Assembly (NCBI GenBank): GCA_025642075.2
Contig: JAODUO010000955.1
Coordinates: 1 to 64,000, forward strand
DNA: 64,000 nucleotides
Direction of reading: 5' to 3'
DNA from: Ridgeia piscesae
Taxonomy: Eukaryota > Annelida > Polychaeta > Sabellida > Siboglinidae
Shown here: positions 41,295 to 55,744 of the stretch, piece after piece
Numbering within the stretch: position 1 is the stretch's first letter
Layout: each line of letters opens with the position of its first letter
Notes under the pieces: generated by a model
Databases searched by the model: none
What the model saw: only the letters and a program-made list of their open reading frames with translations
What the model was told of the DNA's origin: nothing
Position numbers and translations under genes: made by a program

Positions 41295-44200
41295 GTAAGA
41301 ATACAGGCCGCGTTAGGAAGTCTTGTATATAGACATTCATGGGCCGTTTTCTCGCTATAGCGCAAATGAAAGAGTACGTGACATCTGTCATGCAGCGCGA
41401 TGCCACTTCGCAGACTGGTCGCGCTATCCAAGGCAACCCACTAGAGCGCGTTTGTCTTGGATTTCATCATATATGCTATGCGTAGGTCACTCCAGAGGAT
41501 CAACGAGTGACATGGCCATAAAACTTAAGAATACAAATTTATTGTAATACAGTAACTATATGGTAGTCCAATACTGACTGAGTTCAAACACTTGATTGAA
41601 CAACCACTGCCCAAACATAATAATATACCATTCAGAATATATGTGACCATGGGTGGTGTCCGAGTTCAGTCTGTGAGCAACAAAGGCATATCTAGTTTTC
41701 AACAGTTGCAATTTATAACGTACCATTCAGTTAAAACAAGCTTGTATGCATTGTTGTATTGTGCATACTATTAACGACATACAACATCATCAGCTCAATG
41801 CTTTCTTATTAGGCCTCCGTTCTTATTAAAGTTTGTTTGTGAAAATAACCCCCGTGTCATGCTAGCTATGGGCAATTTGAGCTTTATGTACAGCAATATA
41901 CTTTGATTGAAAATATCCTGATTACACAACATCTAGGCTAGCTATTGATTTTCTTTTTATAAATCTGAAGCCAAGAGACGTTAAGCTTTCAGTCGACACA
42001 AACATTTAAAAAGATACACTTTGAATTTTTACCCCTTATGTACATTTCTGCACAGTTTTTATGCATATTCACATATTAAACTTACAAGGAAACATTTTCA
42101 GATTTTGCAAAGGCAATTCATGTTGTAGTGCCAATATTACCTAATCCTTCTGAAGGCATCACAGTGCCACCAAAAATAAAACAAAATTAATGGCATGCCT
42201 TGACATTAAGTTTTTTTATCCACTCACTGGCCTGGGGGCCAGTAGATTTAAAAAGTTACTGGGCCCCCCCAAAAAAAAGTTACTGGCCCAAATATTGTAA
42301 ACAAAATAAAATATGCTGCTACTGAGGTGCCCATCACTTTAAAAGACCAAGTTTTGACAGCAGTTACACCATGAAGACTTTCTGAAGCTCTTATGTTGCA
42401 TGTTTTTTTTAACCCCAAGAAAAATCCTGTATCATACTGTTCCTATAAAAATCACAACTTCGCTAATATTGGTCATAAAAATATGAATGAGGCATAATTT
42501 AAATGCTAAAGTTCTAATGCTTTATTATAATAAAATTATAATATCTGTAGAACAAATGAAAATCATGGGGATATTTGAAATTGAACTAAAAAAATCAAAA
42601 ATAAACAAACATTTCATCCTGCTGCCAGATAATGATGGTGTGTTGACTTGACGAATATACTTCGCCATTTAGATAAATGTAGATTCATGTATTAGCTGCG
42701 AAATAAAAAAATGAAACAAATCCGCTGAGAACTATTATTTTTTAGATTTTTTTCAACATAAAAATGCGTTGATTCAAGCCCTCCGATTGCGGCAGCGCTC
42801 ATTTCCGTTGCAACCCACGCGCCTGGCCAGAGAAATGTTGCGCTGCTAATTTTGCGAATTTTCACCCCAAAAATGCCCCCAAAGTTATCTAACTACATGA
42901 ACTAATATAATAATCTTGTTTATGAATACTGCCAAGCATTTTGTCAAAATATCAATGCAGAAACTTGAGATAATCCAAAGGAAAGTTGCGAAGCGGATAA
43001 ACTGTTGTTTACTACGCTGCCATTTTGTCTTCAACTTTGGTTTCACAGGGTCGATGAGGCTACATTTGAAATCACGGTTCTGATTGGCTGAATGGACTGA
43101 ACCCATGTGGTTTAGTTTTAGCAAATTGGCCACTCACAGAGCTTTCTTTTGATACCGCTATGGATGCGTAAATTAATTCATCAGGACATACTGAAATCTC
43201 CTAAATATGGGCAGCAACAGACTTGTTGCTCACAGACTGAACTCGGACACCACGCATGGTCACATATATTCTGAATGGTATATTATTATGTTTGGGCAAT
43301 AGTTGTTCAATCCAGTGTTTGAACTCAGTCAGTATTGGACTACCATATAATTATTGTACATGCTTTTTAAACTCGACGAAGAATCTGTCACTGAATTTAC
43401 GCAAGAAAAATATACACAATCTAGAAAAATCTGTCAGGTATCCAGTGATACAACATTTTCATGTGTCAGTTTGTTATGGAAATAAAAAATTACCACAGAG
43501 GCCGGTGCATTTTGGCTAATTTTCAACCATGGTCACTTCTGGGGTTAAATGTAAATTTTTCAGATTGCAACAATAAAAAGAGAAAACTCGACGTTAAATG
43601 AAATGTTTTAGTCGTGGTGTCAGTCTGCTGATATAAAATCTGAGGCAACTTTCACACTATACAATTTTAGCACACGTAGTAATCCATGACTACCGGTATT
43701 ACATACGTAATACCATGATAAATTAGCATTAGAACGCAGATAACCCGTGCCCCATTTTATGATAGGCTAGCCTATGACTATGTAAACATCGCGTCTGTGT
43801 GCGAGGCCGAGAGCCCACATGCGCTGGTGACAATGTGAACGCTGTCCAAAACACTTGCCCATTTTCTTCCAAGATTGCTTTACCAAATCTACCGCTGGAT
43901 GAATGGTCTTTTGCAACATTATCAAACGTTTCACAGTATAATTACGTAGATGACTTTCCATTACAGAATGTGAACTAGCATTTTATCATGCAGACAACAA
44001 CGACATCGCCTACCACCCATAGCCAATGGCAAAGTATAACAACATCGCTGTTTGAGTGAATAATGAGTGATTCCTGTCATTCACAAATTATGCGGACGTT
44101 TACAAAATATGACTTCCACAGTGCATGGAAGTCTTCGTTTACGCATGACAACATTTTAGACACATTGCATAATGAGTTATATGTATATAAAATAAAATGT

Positions 44201-47200
44201 AACAAAACAAATGTTAATAAATAGACTAATGTTATTAAGGTTGTTCTATTTTTATGTGAACGGTCGGGTTACGGAAACGTCAACGGTGGTCAGTTAGAAT
44301 GAAACCATGGTATATTTTAAAAAAACGATGGCCTGACAGTTTTAAAACACGCGTCGGGCCATCGAGCCAGTACCAATGTCAAGCCCTGAATGGTGTGCGC
44401 ATTATTTTCAGAAGCTAGTAATACTTTCTTTAAGTTTGTATTGACACTCCTTGTAATGCCACTATGGTTCATCTAAATCATTTATAGTCCTCTTCGCCTA
44501 TTTGTTTTATTTGTGTTTACTCTTTTTCTGAGAGTAATTTTTTCCAAAACTACTTATGATTGCCCTGAATTAACCATGTACAATGAAATGATGCTAATGT
44601 TAATCTTTGTTTGTTTCCTAGGATTTAGTCCACACAGTACGGTTGATGGGAAGTCTGTTGGAAAGAGTAACAACCAGAAACACAAACATAGACATAGGGA
44701 GCGCAGAGATTCCAAGCAACAAGATCCAGAAATGATGAAGGAGGAGAAACTACACCGAAATGACAAGCAACATTTGAAGGCAAGGCACAGGCATAAGCAG
44801 CAAGAGCAGGGTCACTGCCAACCAGATGGTGCTGTCACTTGTAGTGTTGTAGAAAAAGTGACTGCTGGTATCAAATATGAGAACAATGAGTGTTCCAAAA
44901 AGGAAATACCAGGTATACAGGTACTTCATATGCACACGGTTTGCAGTAAGGAAGATCTGCCATCTGAGAAAGACAACACCCCAAGACAACTGTCTGAGAA
45001 TTATGAAATCACTGAACATAATTCTGCCAGTAGAGATCAAACGGTAAATATTGCCTCAGCTACAGAAGATGGCAAGTCTGAGATTGATAGTCCAATTGGC
45101 CAAATTTCAGAGGCTACCAGTGTGTTGGCTGGAGATGATAGTCATACAGATGTTGGAATGAAACATACCTCTCAGAAAATTGAAATACCCGATAAGAAGC
45201 TTGGGCCACAGGAGAACAAAGAAAATGAGAACTGTGGAGGTGATTGTGTTGAAAGTGTGTATGGCAAAGACAACAAGGAGACTGTCGATAAGAGCCTCAT
45301 GCAGAGTGACAGCAGTAAGAGGGAAGATGTAGTTGGGCTAAGCGGAAGTGGTGATAACAGCAAGTGTCCACCATGTGCAAAAATCGGTTTGTGCACTGCA
45401 GACAGTGTGTCAGCAAAATCTTCGAAGGCAGTTAAATACAGCACAAAGCAGGGACAAGATAACTCATCAAAACAGAAATCACGTAAACCACAACATAAGA
45501 GCGATTCTTCTGACTGTTCTGATTTGAAGCAGATGAGTCGTTCCATGGGTCATTCAAAGCAAGGTGGTCAGAACAGCAAAAAAGAACCAAGGGCACAGGA
45601 ATTAGTTGGGGACAGTCAACATGTTGAAGAGCATGAATGTATGACAGATGTGTCCAGGTGCCTGTCTCTAGGTGGACTTCCTGAGAGAGAGGCACCAAGA
45701 CAGGTAGAAGCCAGTGAACACATTCTCACACATGATAGTGCTGTTTGTGACAAGACAGTAAACATGGAATCTGACAGTGGTAGTCATTCACACAGTGGTA
45801 GTGTCACATGTCTGCGACCGGGTGAACATTCTTACCATAGAGATCCAAAAAGTGAACCTCAACATAGACACCACAACAGTAGCAAACACAAGACGAAAGG
45901 ACTGTCTAAACATGAACACCATCATAAACATCGACATGAACGCCATCGTAGCAGTAGCAGTAAGTCACCCGGCAGTACAAAAAGTCACACTAGCAGCAGT
46001 AACAATGATAAGGACAGAGAAAAAGTTGAGAAACTTACAACAAACAGCAATTCAAAGTGTGCTGAAGCCATTGTCAGTTCTAGTTTGATAACTCATCGAA
46101 CAGGTAGTACAGAGGGCAGGAAATTGTCAAGCAAATCTCCATCATCAGTCAACCACAGGTGTAACACATTGACATCTGGCATGATCGAATCAGGTTCAAC
46201 ATCAGCAACAGGAAAATCAAGGACCCCTTCAAAAGATTCCAAACGTAGTCACAGTAGTAATGTTGAGAAAGTTAGTGGCTCTAATTTGCCACAGAAAAAT
46301 GATGTTAAAAATGGTTTGACACAGGACATGAACAAAGACAAATTAAAAAAAGGCATTCCTGAATGTATGTCTGCCTTGTCAGAAATGAAGCAACTGCAGA
46401 AACATCCTGGGACCCCTGGAAAACATGTACTTCCCAATGGCAATTCAGATGGCCCACATAAAAAGCGCAAGCTTAACTTCGATGAAGCCCTGCTTTCTTC
46501 TGACAACCAAGTTGTGGTTGCCAAAGCTAACAAAGCAGTAACACCAAAGAAGACTAAAGCTATGTTGTCTGTGTCTAATGTCACTCCAACTAAAACCAAG
46601 GAGAAGTCTGCAGGTAAGCACTTGGTTACCCCAAGGAAAAGAGTTATAGCTGACCTTGAAGTGGATGCAGATAAGTATCTACACCCAAGCCGCATACGTG
46701 ATGTAGCTGTACAGGCACACCTTGACTACACGTTGCAGCATCAAAAATACATCACAGCAAAATCACCATTTGCAGGGTTCAAATATGGCCACTTGTTGCA
46801 CAGGGAGTGCGACCCTAATGGTGGTGCATGGGTACTGCATAGCTACAAAGATGAACTCGCCCATCTCTCGACACAAGAGATGCAAGAGTTTGTTGGTGAA
46901 TACTTCGATGTTGCCTTTTCGGAGGATGCTGATGGTGCATCAGAATACACAATGGCTATTGTCCATGGTGCGGCAGCTGACCTGCCAGATCCTCTCGAGT
47001 ACCTTGCATTGAAACACTCAAACCTGATTGTGAAGATTGGTGCATTTGGTCGGCTTGAGATCGACACAATGACAGTGGCCCAGTTCAGGGAGAATGTGCA
47101 TAGCTCGTACTGTGCTGGAACACACCATGCTGGGGGTATGATGCACATCAGTCTGGTTGGTGTGAAGCAAGAAGAGACAGGTGACTACCTGGCTGAATTC

Positions 47201-50200
47201 CTTGATCTCATGGAATGCTGCCCATTCCTATGTTGCGTCATGCCTTGGGGAACACTCTCCACACTGGATGACATGCCACGAGATCACAGTAATGATGGCC
47301 CTATACTTTGGAATCGCCCTGGAGAGCAGATGGTGTTGCCAGTTGATTCCAGCAAGTCCCCATTCAAACGCAAAAGGTTAGTTCAAGTATTCGTGCAAGT
47401 GTTTTTGTTTTGTTTTTTTAAAGAAGCTTATTCAGTACATAGGTCAGTTAGGAAATGTATGTATTTTTTAAATTGGTTGAAAAGACAACATGGTCCACTC
47501 AAGTATTTTGGATTAAACTGGTGGTGGAAACTGGTGGTACTTCATAGAACCTGTGGCAACAATACAGTATGCCCACACATTTTATAAATTATGTAAATAA
47601 TTTACCAGGGTTCAATCTAGGATCTTAGCCAAGTGGGCCAGTGGCCCATCTAGATTGTAGAAAGGGTCCAGTTTCGACAATGTAGCACCAAATTTCATTC
47701 AAGTTGTGGACCATTTGTATTACGAGTATAGATCATAATTATAGTGCTGGTTCGATACCGATCAATACCTGAATTTTGTTCGATACTTACGTTGTAATTA
47801 AGTCTAATTTTCACATAGGACACATTTCCCAGTAGAAGCACAGTATGCAACAGAAGTAGTGCTGGTTCGATATCAGAATTCTTCGATACCGATCGATATA
47901 TTACTGGTTCGATACCAGAATTCTTCGATACCGATCGATATATTACTGGTTCGATACCAGAATTCTTCTATATCAATCGATACCAGATTTTTAGTCGATA
48001 CTCGAAATTTACCTTATAAGTGTAATTCAGTACAGTAGAGATCTCCAAAGAAACACTACTATCCACTTAGACTAATGCCACAGAAACACAACATTTTTCA
48101 CTTGTAGGGAGATATGTGACAATTTTATAGTCATGCAAACAATGATTAATATGCAATTTTCAATTTATGTAAGTACACAAACAACAGTTTCAATATAATT
48201 GATTACTGTTGTAAAACTAAAAGGTAACTGTAATATATTATTAAAACAATAAAGACAACTGCAATAAAATACCTAAGTGTCAAATAAATTAAGTGCACTG
48301 AATTATTTTAAATTAATAACAGTACTTCACCCCAGCTGTTTGTAAATTTTATTTAAACTTTAATATAGCAGCTTAATTTCAAGTCTGTGTCTCGTAAAAT
48401 GACCATCAACAAATACAGCTGAAACAAATGAAACATACAGATAATATGTTATTATTATATAAAAGCACCTATCACTTATAATAGTGTCACTGCCAGCACA
48501 GCTGAACCCTCACTGTTATAACTGTTTTATTATTAATTCTATCATAAAGATAATTGTGATTTAGCATCAAAACTGTATAGATGATTACAATAAAATAACA
48601 CTAATTAATAATAGAAATATTAATTAAAATTACAATTGTACTTCCCTTTCACACCAATATTAAAAAAAACTTAAATTACCACGTTATCAAGTACACATAA
48701 CAAGCCCCATTATGTTTTTGCAACTGTTTTCAAGAACAGGTCAGATTCTTCCTCTACCTCTGGCTCTGCCAGTGGTGAACCTGTTTGGCCAGTGCCAGTG
48801 TCACAGTGACAGTAGATGCAGTAAGCGAATCGTCATTGTTAATCAGTCACGTCATATATGTCACTTCTTGACGCTGTGGCCGCAGTTACTTAGTAGATTC
48901 GGCAACCGATGGCAATTCGCTTCAACTGTAACTTGATGTCCACTGCTTGCTCATTGTCGAATATTTTGAAAGAACACGTTCTCGAGTCAATGGCAATGCG
49001 ACGTTGACTGTCCACAACGTCAACGACGTTGACATACCGTACGATGAAAGTTGATCATCATGATAGCTTCTTGATTGGTGACATATGTTTCGTCAAATTC
49101 GATGTATTTCCCCCGCTATCTTTGAGATGTTTCTAGCATAGCAGACAGTCTTTGTTGGAAAAGTGCCAAATTAGCGATGAACGTTGCGACATGTTGTCTT
49201 TCGTCTTGGTTGTGGGCGTCGTGTACGGCAAATGGTGGCGCCACCAAACAACAAAACAGCGCCACCAAACAGAACCCGGATAAACAAAGCCTCCGCATCG
49301 CGCTCAAAAAATTATTTATATTAACAATATTATTATTAAACTAGTTTCATAAATACTAGTGCGTGCAATAAACACTCTATAAAAATGCTATAGGATGTGT
49401 GTTTTTGTACGCATGGTCAAGGCACAAAACCCAGCATTTACTAGAGCAACATGCTAAAAATAGCGCTTATGTATTCAAAACTAAAATGTACCAGTAAGTG
49501 ACAATTGACAAAGAATATAATATTAATGCTGTTTTCACACAATTTAGCAGTGTTTCTGGTCAGCGCGTATGATAGTTAGAGAAAATGCCAATTTGGTCAT
49601 TATGGTGAAGAGACTAGGCAGTGACTATGAATCACCAAAACACATTTCATTCGTAGTTACCAACTCCAAAGGACTTCAGAGCTGTTTCCTTCCAGTGTTT
49701 CCCCAGCTACGTGATGAACGAGGTGGGCCAACTCTCTATTTTTCTAAGCCACCTCGCTCTAAATATGCCAGAATTGCCAGCTCATAGCTATTTTGTGCTA
49801 TGGACATGTTCTCATGCTATTTGACCTTGTAGTTATGCATTTATTTCCTCTCTATTTCCTAGGGAATAGGCTAAAATACCTTTCAGAATGCACCATTTTA
49901 AAGGTAATTTTTTTTAATAGTTATAGGTGGCCATGCCTCCCCGGGTCCACAACAGCATCGCAACATGCCTTCGGTGCTCACTCAGCCCATCATACCACCT
50001 CGCCCATCATTTTACTCTGGGGAAACACTGCCTTCTGTAATAATTCAATTCCAGTAATAAGATATGAACCCTTAGTTCACTATTCTATTGTGGCCCATAT
50101 TATGTCTGACACCTGCATATAACAAAGTATTTTTTAGATTACTTGTACACCCATGTTTTAGTTACTTAAAGGGCAAAAAACAGCAACGCTTTTGTGTCAT

Positions 50201-53200
50201 ACACTTAATGGAGTTAATACAAAGTAACAATTTCCACATATACAAAAACATTTTATGTCAGCAGTTTACTCTGAATATGACCTTGGATATGGGCTTGGCT
50301 TGGCTTGGCTTGGCTTGGCTTGGCTTGGCTTGGCTTGGCTTGGCTTGGCTTGGCCTGGCCTGGCCTGGCCTGGCCTGGCCTGGCCTGGCCTGGCCTGGCC
50401 TGGCCTGGCCTGGCTTGGCTTGGCCAATAAGTGAGTAGCATTCTTGACCGCTGCGACGGCCGATCAGCTTCCGCTTATGAGGTGAGGGTTCAACAAGTTT
50501 GAGTCTTCGTTCAGTTGGAATGGCAAGTAGCGGTTGCTTAGACCTAAATCTGTGGTCAACAAGTAATTACAGGGGTCGACAATAGCGCTGGCCCGATGGC
50601 CCGACGTGTGTTTTGAGGGTGTCGGGCCACCAGTTTTCATATTTTTTACGGGCCCGACGGGCCACTGGTTTCAACAATCGAATTATTCACCATTGTTTTA
50701 GATAGTTTCCATCAGTTGTCACTCCCTACGCACCAATTAAACATAATCTGTGACAGCCAAATCCATGGACTCGCATTATCAGTTGAAACTAGTCACCGTC
50801 TTGGTTACGAGTTGCAAGTTCTCCATAACTCCACACAGTGTCGCTACTGACCTCCCTAATAAAGTAGCTAAGTTAACGCTTCGGATTTTGTAGTAATTTT
50901 GTAGATCTTTTTTATTGAATTTCGCATTCTCTCGTATTATTGTTGCTATCCTAATGTGTAAAACGAATAGACAAAATATGTTGAGCATTTCACGACGACC
51001 CCTTATGGATTTCTTGTGAACCACCGTCGCTGTCGTCTACGGTGCAGCTGCATTTCTTTCAAAACACGCCATTTTGCCGAAGAAAAATCCCATTTCACAC
51101 ATGCAGCCTTCCATTTCTTTCTCTGACAAAAATTAATTCAGACTTTGCGGCAAATTTATAACGTTTGGCAGCGACAGGATCCACACCAATGTCGTCATTA
51201 CTCTAGCCACAGAATTATCCAGGGTACTGCAGATCACACGCATAGCGGAACTTCCCGATGCTGACGTGTCACAGCGGCAAATGCCAAATACGGAGAGAGT
51301 CGGTCGAATAGCGTTCACATTTATTTGGATTTCCCATAAATACAGGTCAAAGGGCGGGGATGCCATCTACGCAAACAGTTAGAGGACAGTTTGGTGGTTC
51401 TGTTCGTACCACACAACATGGCGAACAGTGAAAGTACGTTGGCATCACTAAGGTCTAAACATTGCGTACTTTTGAACACGTCCTGGGTCTTCAAAATTAA
51501 AACGGATTTCACAATCGATATGAACTCATTTTGTTATCGCAAAAAAGTAACATAGAGGTATGTAATTATTATAATAAAAGTTAACTTTATTGATAGAATA
51601 CATACAAAAGAATTAGAAAACGGCAAAAACATGTTTTTGATTTTTTTAAACGTCATTTCAGCTGCCTTGTCTATTTTAATGTTCTAAATATAAACAAATA
51701 CATTTTATTATACAGCGTATCTGTTTTATAAGAATAAATGTGTATTCCTGTAAAGAAAGTTCGTAACTTTTTGGGTAGCTAGTAACTTTTAAAATCCACT
51801 GCCGCCCTCCAGGCCTGTGAATACAAAACCTTATTGTCGCCTCTGGATTATGAAGTAGATATATATCACCAGTTGATGGGACAAGATCCAACAAAACATC
51901 GCCGACGTCGTCTTCTTAAACCGTAAAGCAAAGCGTATTAGGCGGGCCGAGTCATCAGATCGTAAGAAGGTTAGTATGATGTCTGTACTCATTATTCATA
52001 TAATAATCTTGTACTATTTTGTTTCTGTAGTATGACATTATATATTTAATTATGGTTTTTTTACTACTACTAGTAACAGCCTGTTACTAGTAGTTTTGAC
52101 CTCCTTAGACTGGCTATCGATTGACGATGGCTCGATCATCGATGGCGATGTCTCCCGGTGACAGCTAATCTGTTTTTTTTTAATGGTATCATCCACGTGT
52201 GTATAGACTAAGGTATGCATGAACCCGACCAAGACAATAGCACACTTTATATCATTGCAGAATTGAGTACATTGCAGAATAATTATTATTTAATCTTTAG
52301 AAGAAACTTGAATAGCTGAACTTGAAGTGAATAACAAGTCGCATAGGCGACAATACGTCAACGGAGGGGGACTGTGGCCTTTCTTTCTCTCAGATACTGG
52401 ACGGGGCTCTTTGCAGGGCGTTTTGTGAGTCCACTACAGATTGCACATTTACTTTGTATGGGATCTTTTACTTCCCCTGGCATAGACATCAGATAGAAGG
52501 GACCACCGGCTTTTAGTCTCTTCCGAAAGACACAGGCAAATGTGGGGTGAACGAAATTGTCTAAGTTTCACCGTCCCCTCAATTGACAGTCCGGCGCTCT
52601 ACCACGCAACCACCGCTCCCCACCATCCCCGCCTCGGATTGTCGTTGCCACTTCTTCGTAAATTCAGAAAGTTTTGTAATATTACAACAACATTATGTTT
52701 ACTGATTGTTTATTCATCCATATGACAAACAAAACCATGTGGTAAATTTGATACAGTTTAGTTAGTCGGTAACCGAATCATAGTCATAGACATTTATTTC
52801 CATCGTGTGAATATAGGCTATGTCAGAGTATCTTCATAAGCCTAAGGTAACATTGATTAATACAGCTTTGAAGCTAGTAAAGCTTACGATCAGTGTGTTC
52901 AGATATGTGCTAAGAAACAATGAAAATGTAATGATGCTGAAAACTAGAAATTCAGTCAGTATTTATTTAAAAATTAAGTTTTTACAAAGTTTGGTTAGTT
53001 GCATATTTCTGTTACTGTCCAATTATGAGATAACAGATGCTACACATCTGACTATATTTATCATACTTTTATCAAGTTTATGCATGCACTTTGATTAATC
53101 ATAATTAGTTTCACTCTTGAGTAGCAGTATTTATGACTGCTTAATGGCTGGTGGAATTCAGTGATTGTTTGAAATCCATGGACAGTTGCTGCATGCATGT

Positions 53201-55682
53201 TTTAAGCTATATATTTATTTAAACTACTCATTTTCTCTGCAAGTTGTGTTTATTTTTATGTTTAATTAGCTTTTTAGATGTGACTTTGGTGTCCACTGTT
53301 AAAGATCTATTGTCACCTGTAAGTGATAATTGAAAAAAAGATAATTTATATTATAGATAATTATCGAGCGAAAATTTGTACACTTAATTGATATTGTCTG
53401 TTGCATTCTCACAATATGGCTGTGTTTCTCATGTTCTGGTCATTGCATATGAATAACCAGAGAAAAATGCCAATTAGGTGATGATGCAATGAATTATTTC
53501 ACGTTCCTTTGTTGTTGGTTACAGAGAATGATGGTTGTCACTCCTGCATCACGTTGTGGCATCCACACATGGATAGGGAATGTCCAGTTTCATTCATGTG
53601 CCAACGCTGCAATTGTTGAGGAAGAAGATATGACAGCATTCAATGCCCTGCCTGAAATCAATCACCACACCACGCCCCTTTTTGGGAGCCCTTCTCCAGC
53701 TCACTAAATTCTGTCATACTGGATAGGTGGAGGTGTATCAGAGTTACCTGCCCCAAGAGACACTTCTATGAAGGTATGACAGCAGTCATAACTGCAATGG
53801 GACTTTTGCGATAAGTTGCATTTGAATCCTTGCTTATGCAGTTCTCTTCACATGATTGCATCAAGCTGTATAAAGTAGTATGTACATAGTAATTGCAATA
53901 TGGCTTCATATTTCCAATATAATAGAGGTGTGAATGGACTCCTAGTAACTGTGTCATTGGGTGACCAAACACAGCTGTAATCAGTTACTACTTTGTACAC
54001 TTATCAGTACAGCTACTTGTGTAATTAACAACTTCTCTGTCTTTGATAAAATAAATTAAATAACACGTCATTATCACCAAATATATTAAAATATAATTTT
54101 AAAAAATACAGTCACCATATATGCATTAGATACAAAGTGAAACATTAAGAACAACAAGTGATGATTGGGAGTGGAATGTGATAGTGGAATTCCTGGTCAG
54201 TGTGTTGTTATTTAACTTATAGTTACTAACTTGGCCAATGTATGGTTACTATCATGTAGAAAAGTGTTTCAAAGTTGTCTAAATACTAATCAATTAATGC
54301 AAGCACTATATTCATTGTAGGAATGAAAGCACGACTGATGTTATCTGCTCTTGCGTGGAACTACCGGCCATGTCCTGTGCCAGGCATCCCTGTTAACACA
54401 GATGTCATCTTCGAGAAACAATGATTAAACTGGAGGTTGCGCAACAGAACACAGGTTGTCCAATATAACCATCTACCCATGCTGATGAGTCGCATAATCG
54501 ATGTGGTGATGGGAAAAGTTACATTGCCACTAATCACTGTACCAACAGGGCAAATATGCCAAAACCGAGTAAGGAAGATTTGCTGGCGGCATGGCTCACT
54601 TGTTTTGTACATTAGTCAGTCTTCGAGAGCAGATTGATATCCCTCATGCTGATCTCCAGCGAGGGCAGGGAACCTTGTCCTGATCAGGTGGCTGGTGCAT
54701 GTTGGCAGTACTCGACAAACCCTTCGTCCCAACTTGCCGTGAACCCACCAGTAAACTGCCTGTAGGCAGCCCACCTGAGCAACCTGAAATAAATGTGTTC
54801 AGATAAATATACATATGACATTGTAAATAAGATGAAAATAAATCAATGATCCATTTCATTTAGAATGTATCATTAAAGGACACACCCCATTTCAAATATG
54901 TGGTGGTTTTTAGGAAAAAAATTAAAAATTGTGTGGCAGTATTATAGCATATTGCATCTAATGTTGACAATTATGCACTTTTAAATCGCTGTGCGCCATT
55001 AGCTCCCAGATCTCGGAAACCATTTCTATAATTTGGAATAAAAATAAATTAGGGTATTGCTTCTAAGCACAATAAATGTTTATTTGATTAAACCATTCTG
55101 AAGGCTGCCAAACATCTTGACTAAAACCTCTAATGACAACTCCTGTCCCTGCATTCACATATTTGGGTCATATGGATAACCAGAGAAAATGTAAATTAGA
55201 TTATTATGGTGAAAAGACTTGGCAGTTACTGTGCACTTTTCACTCATAATTACCAATTCACTATACACTGTATATTCCAAAGGACTTCAAAACCTCTTGA
55301 CCCATTTTTAAAATGCTGTGGTCATTGCACAAAGTGTACAGAACATGAGTCTACAAGAATTATAATCATTTGATCATTGAAAAATGGCATGTTTCAAAAT
55401 GAGTCAATATTTGTTCAAAATTATGGTACCGTTTGTTATCCAGTTAGGGTTTATAATTTACTCCGTTAGATCCATTCTACACTTTGGGCAGTGGTAGGAG
55501 CTATGCAGTATTTTCAGAAATATACCTATAATTTTCAGAAATATACCTTCCATTTTCACTACATAAAATTATAATGTGTTGATACAACACATTATAATTA
55601 TATGTTATAAGTAATTAATATTTTTTATTGGTAGTGCTGCTTTGTTTGATGTTGTATTATTGTTTCTTATTTCATGCATTTA

Positions 55683-55744
<62 letters not shown>

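Larger units (their letters stand above)
50165..51935 (-). mobile_element. ATTTCCACATATAC-type element, second copy (interrupted)
   Basis: In reverse complement the copy is collinear with 205-640: GGTTTAAGAAGACGAC (about 51925), CATCAACTGGTGATATAT, then, after the insertion, TTACTTGTTGACCACAGATT, CGAAGACTC and TATATGTGGAAATTGTTA. The order confirms a shared ancestor. It is interrupted at 50570-51846 and expanded by a pentanucleotide array at 50288-50425. Confidence 0.75.

Noticed and set aside
44513..44621. [12 protein letters not shown] start of the long frame as RSBN1 N-terminus
   Set aside because: It lies before a good acceptor (TTTCCTAG), and the phase matches exon 1 at 40769-41294 exactly. 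The leader is intronic read-through.
47377..47587. C-terminal extension of the long frame after SPFKRKR
   Set aside because: It follows a GTTAGT donor, and the family sequence continues in exon 3 at 57881.
50275..50441. [10 protein letters not shown] frame as a membrane protein
   Set aside because: It is purely the TGGCY pentanucleotide array.
53489..54860. Possible small genes at 53489-53707 and 54361-54637
   Set aside because: There is no recognisable domain, both strands are open and no splice-phase support was found. They may be transposon remnants.
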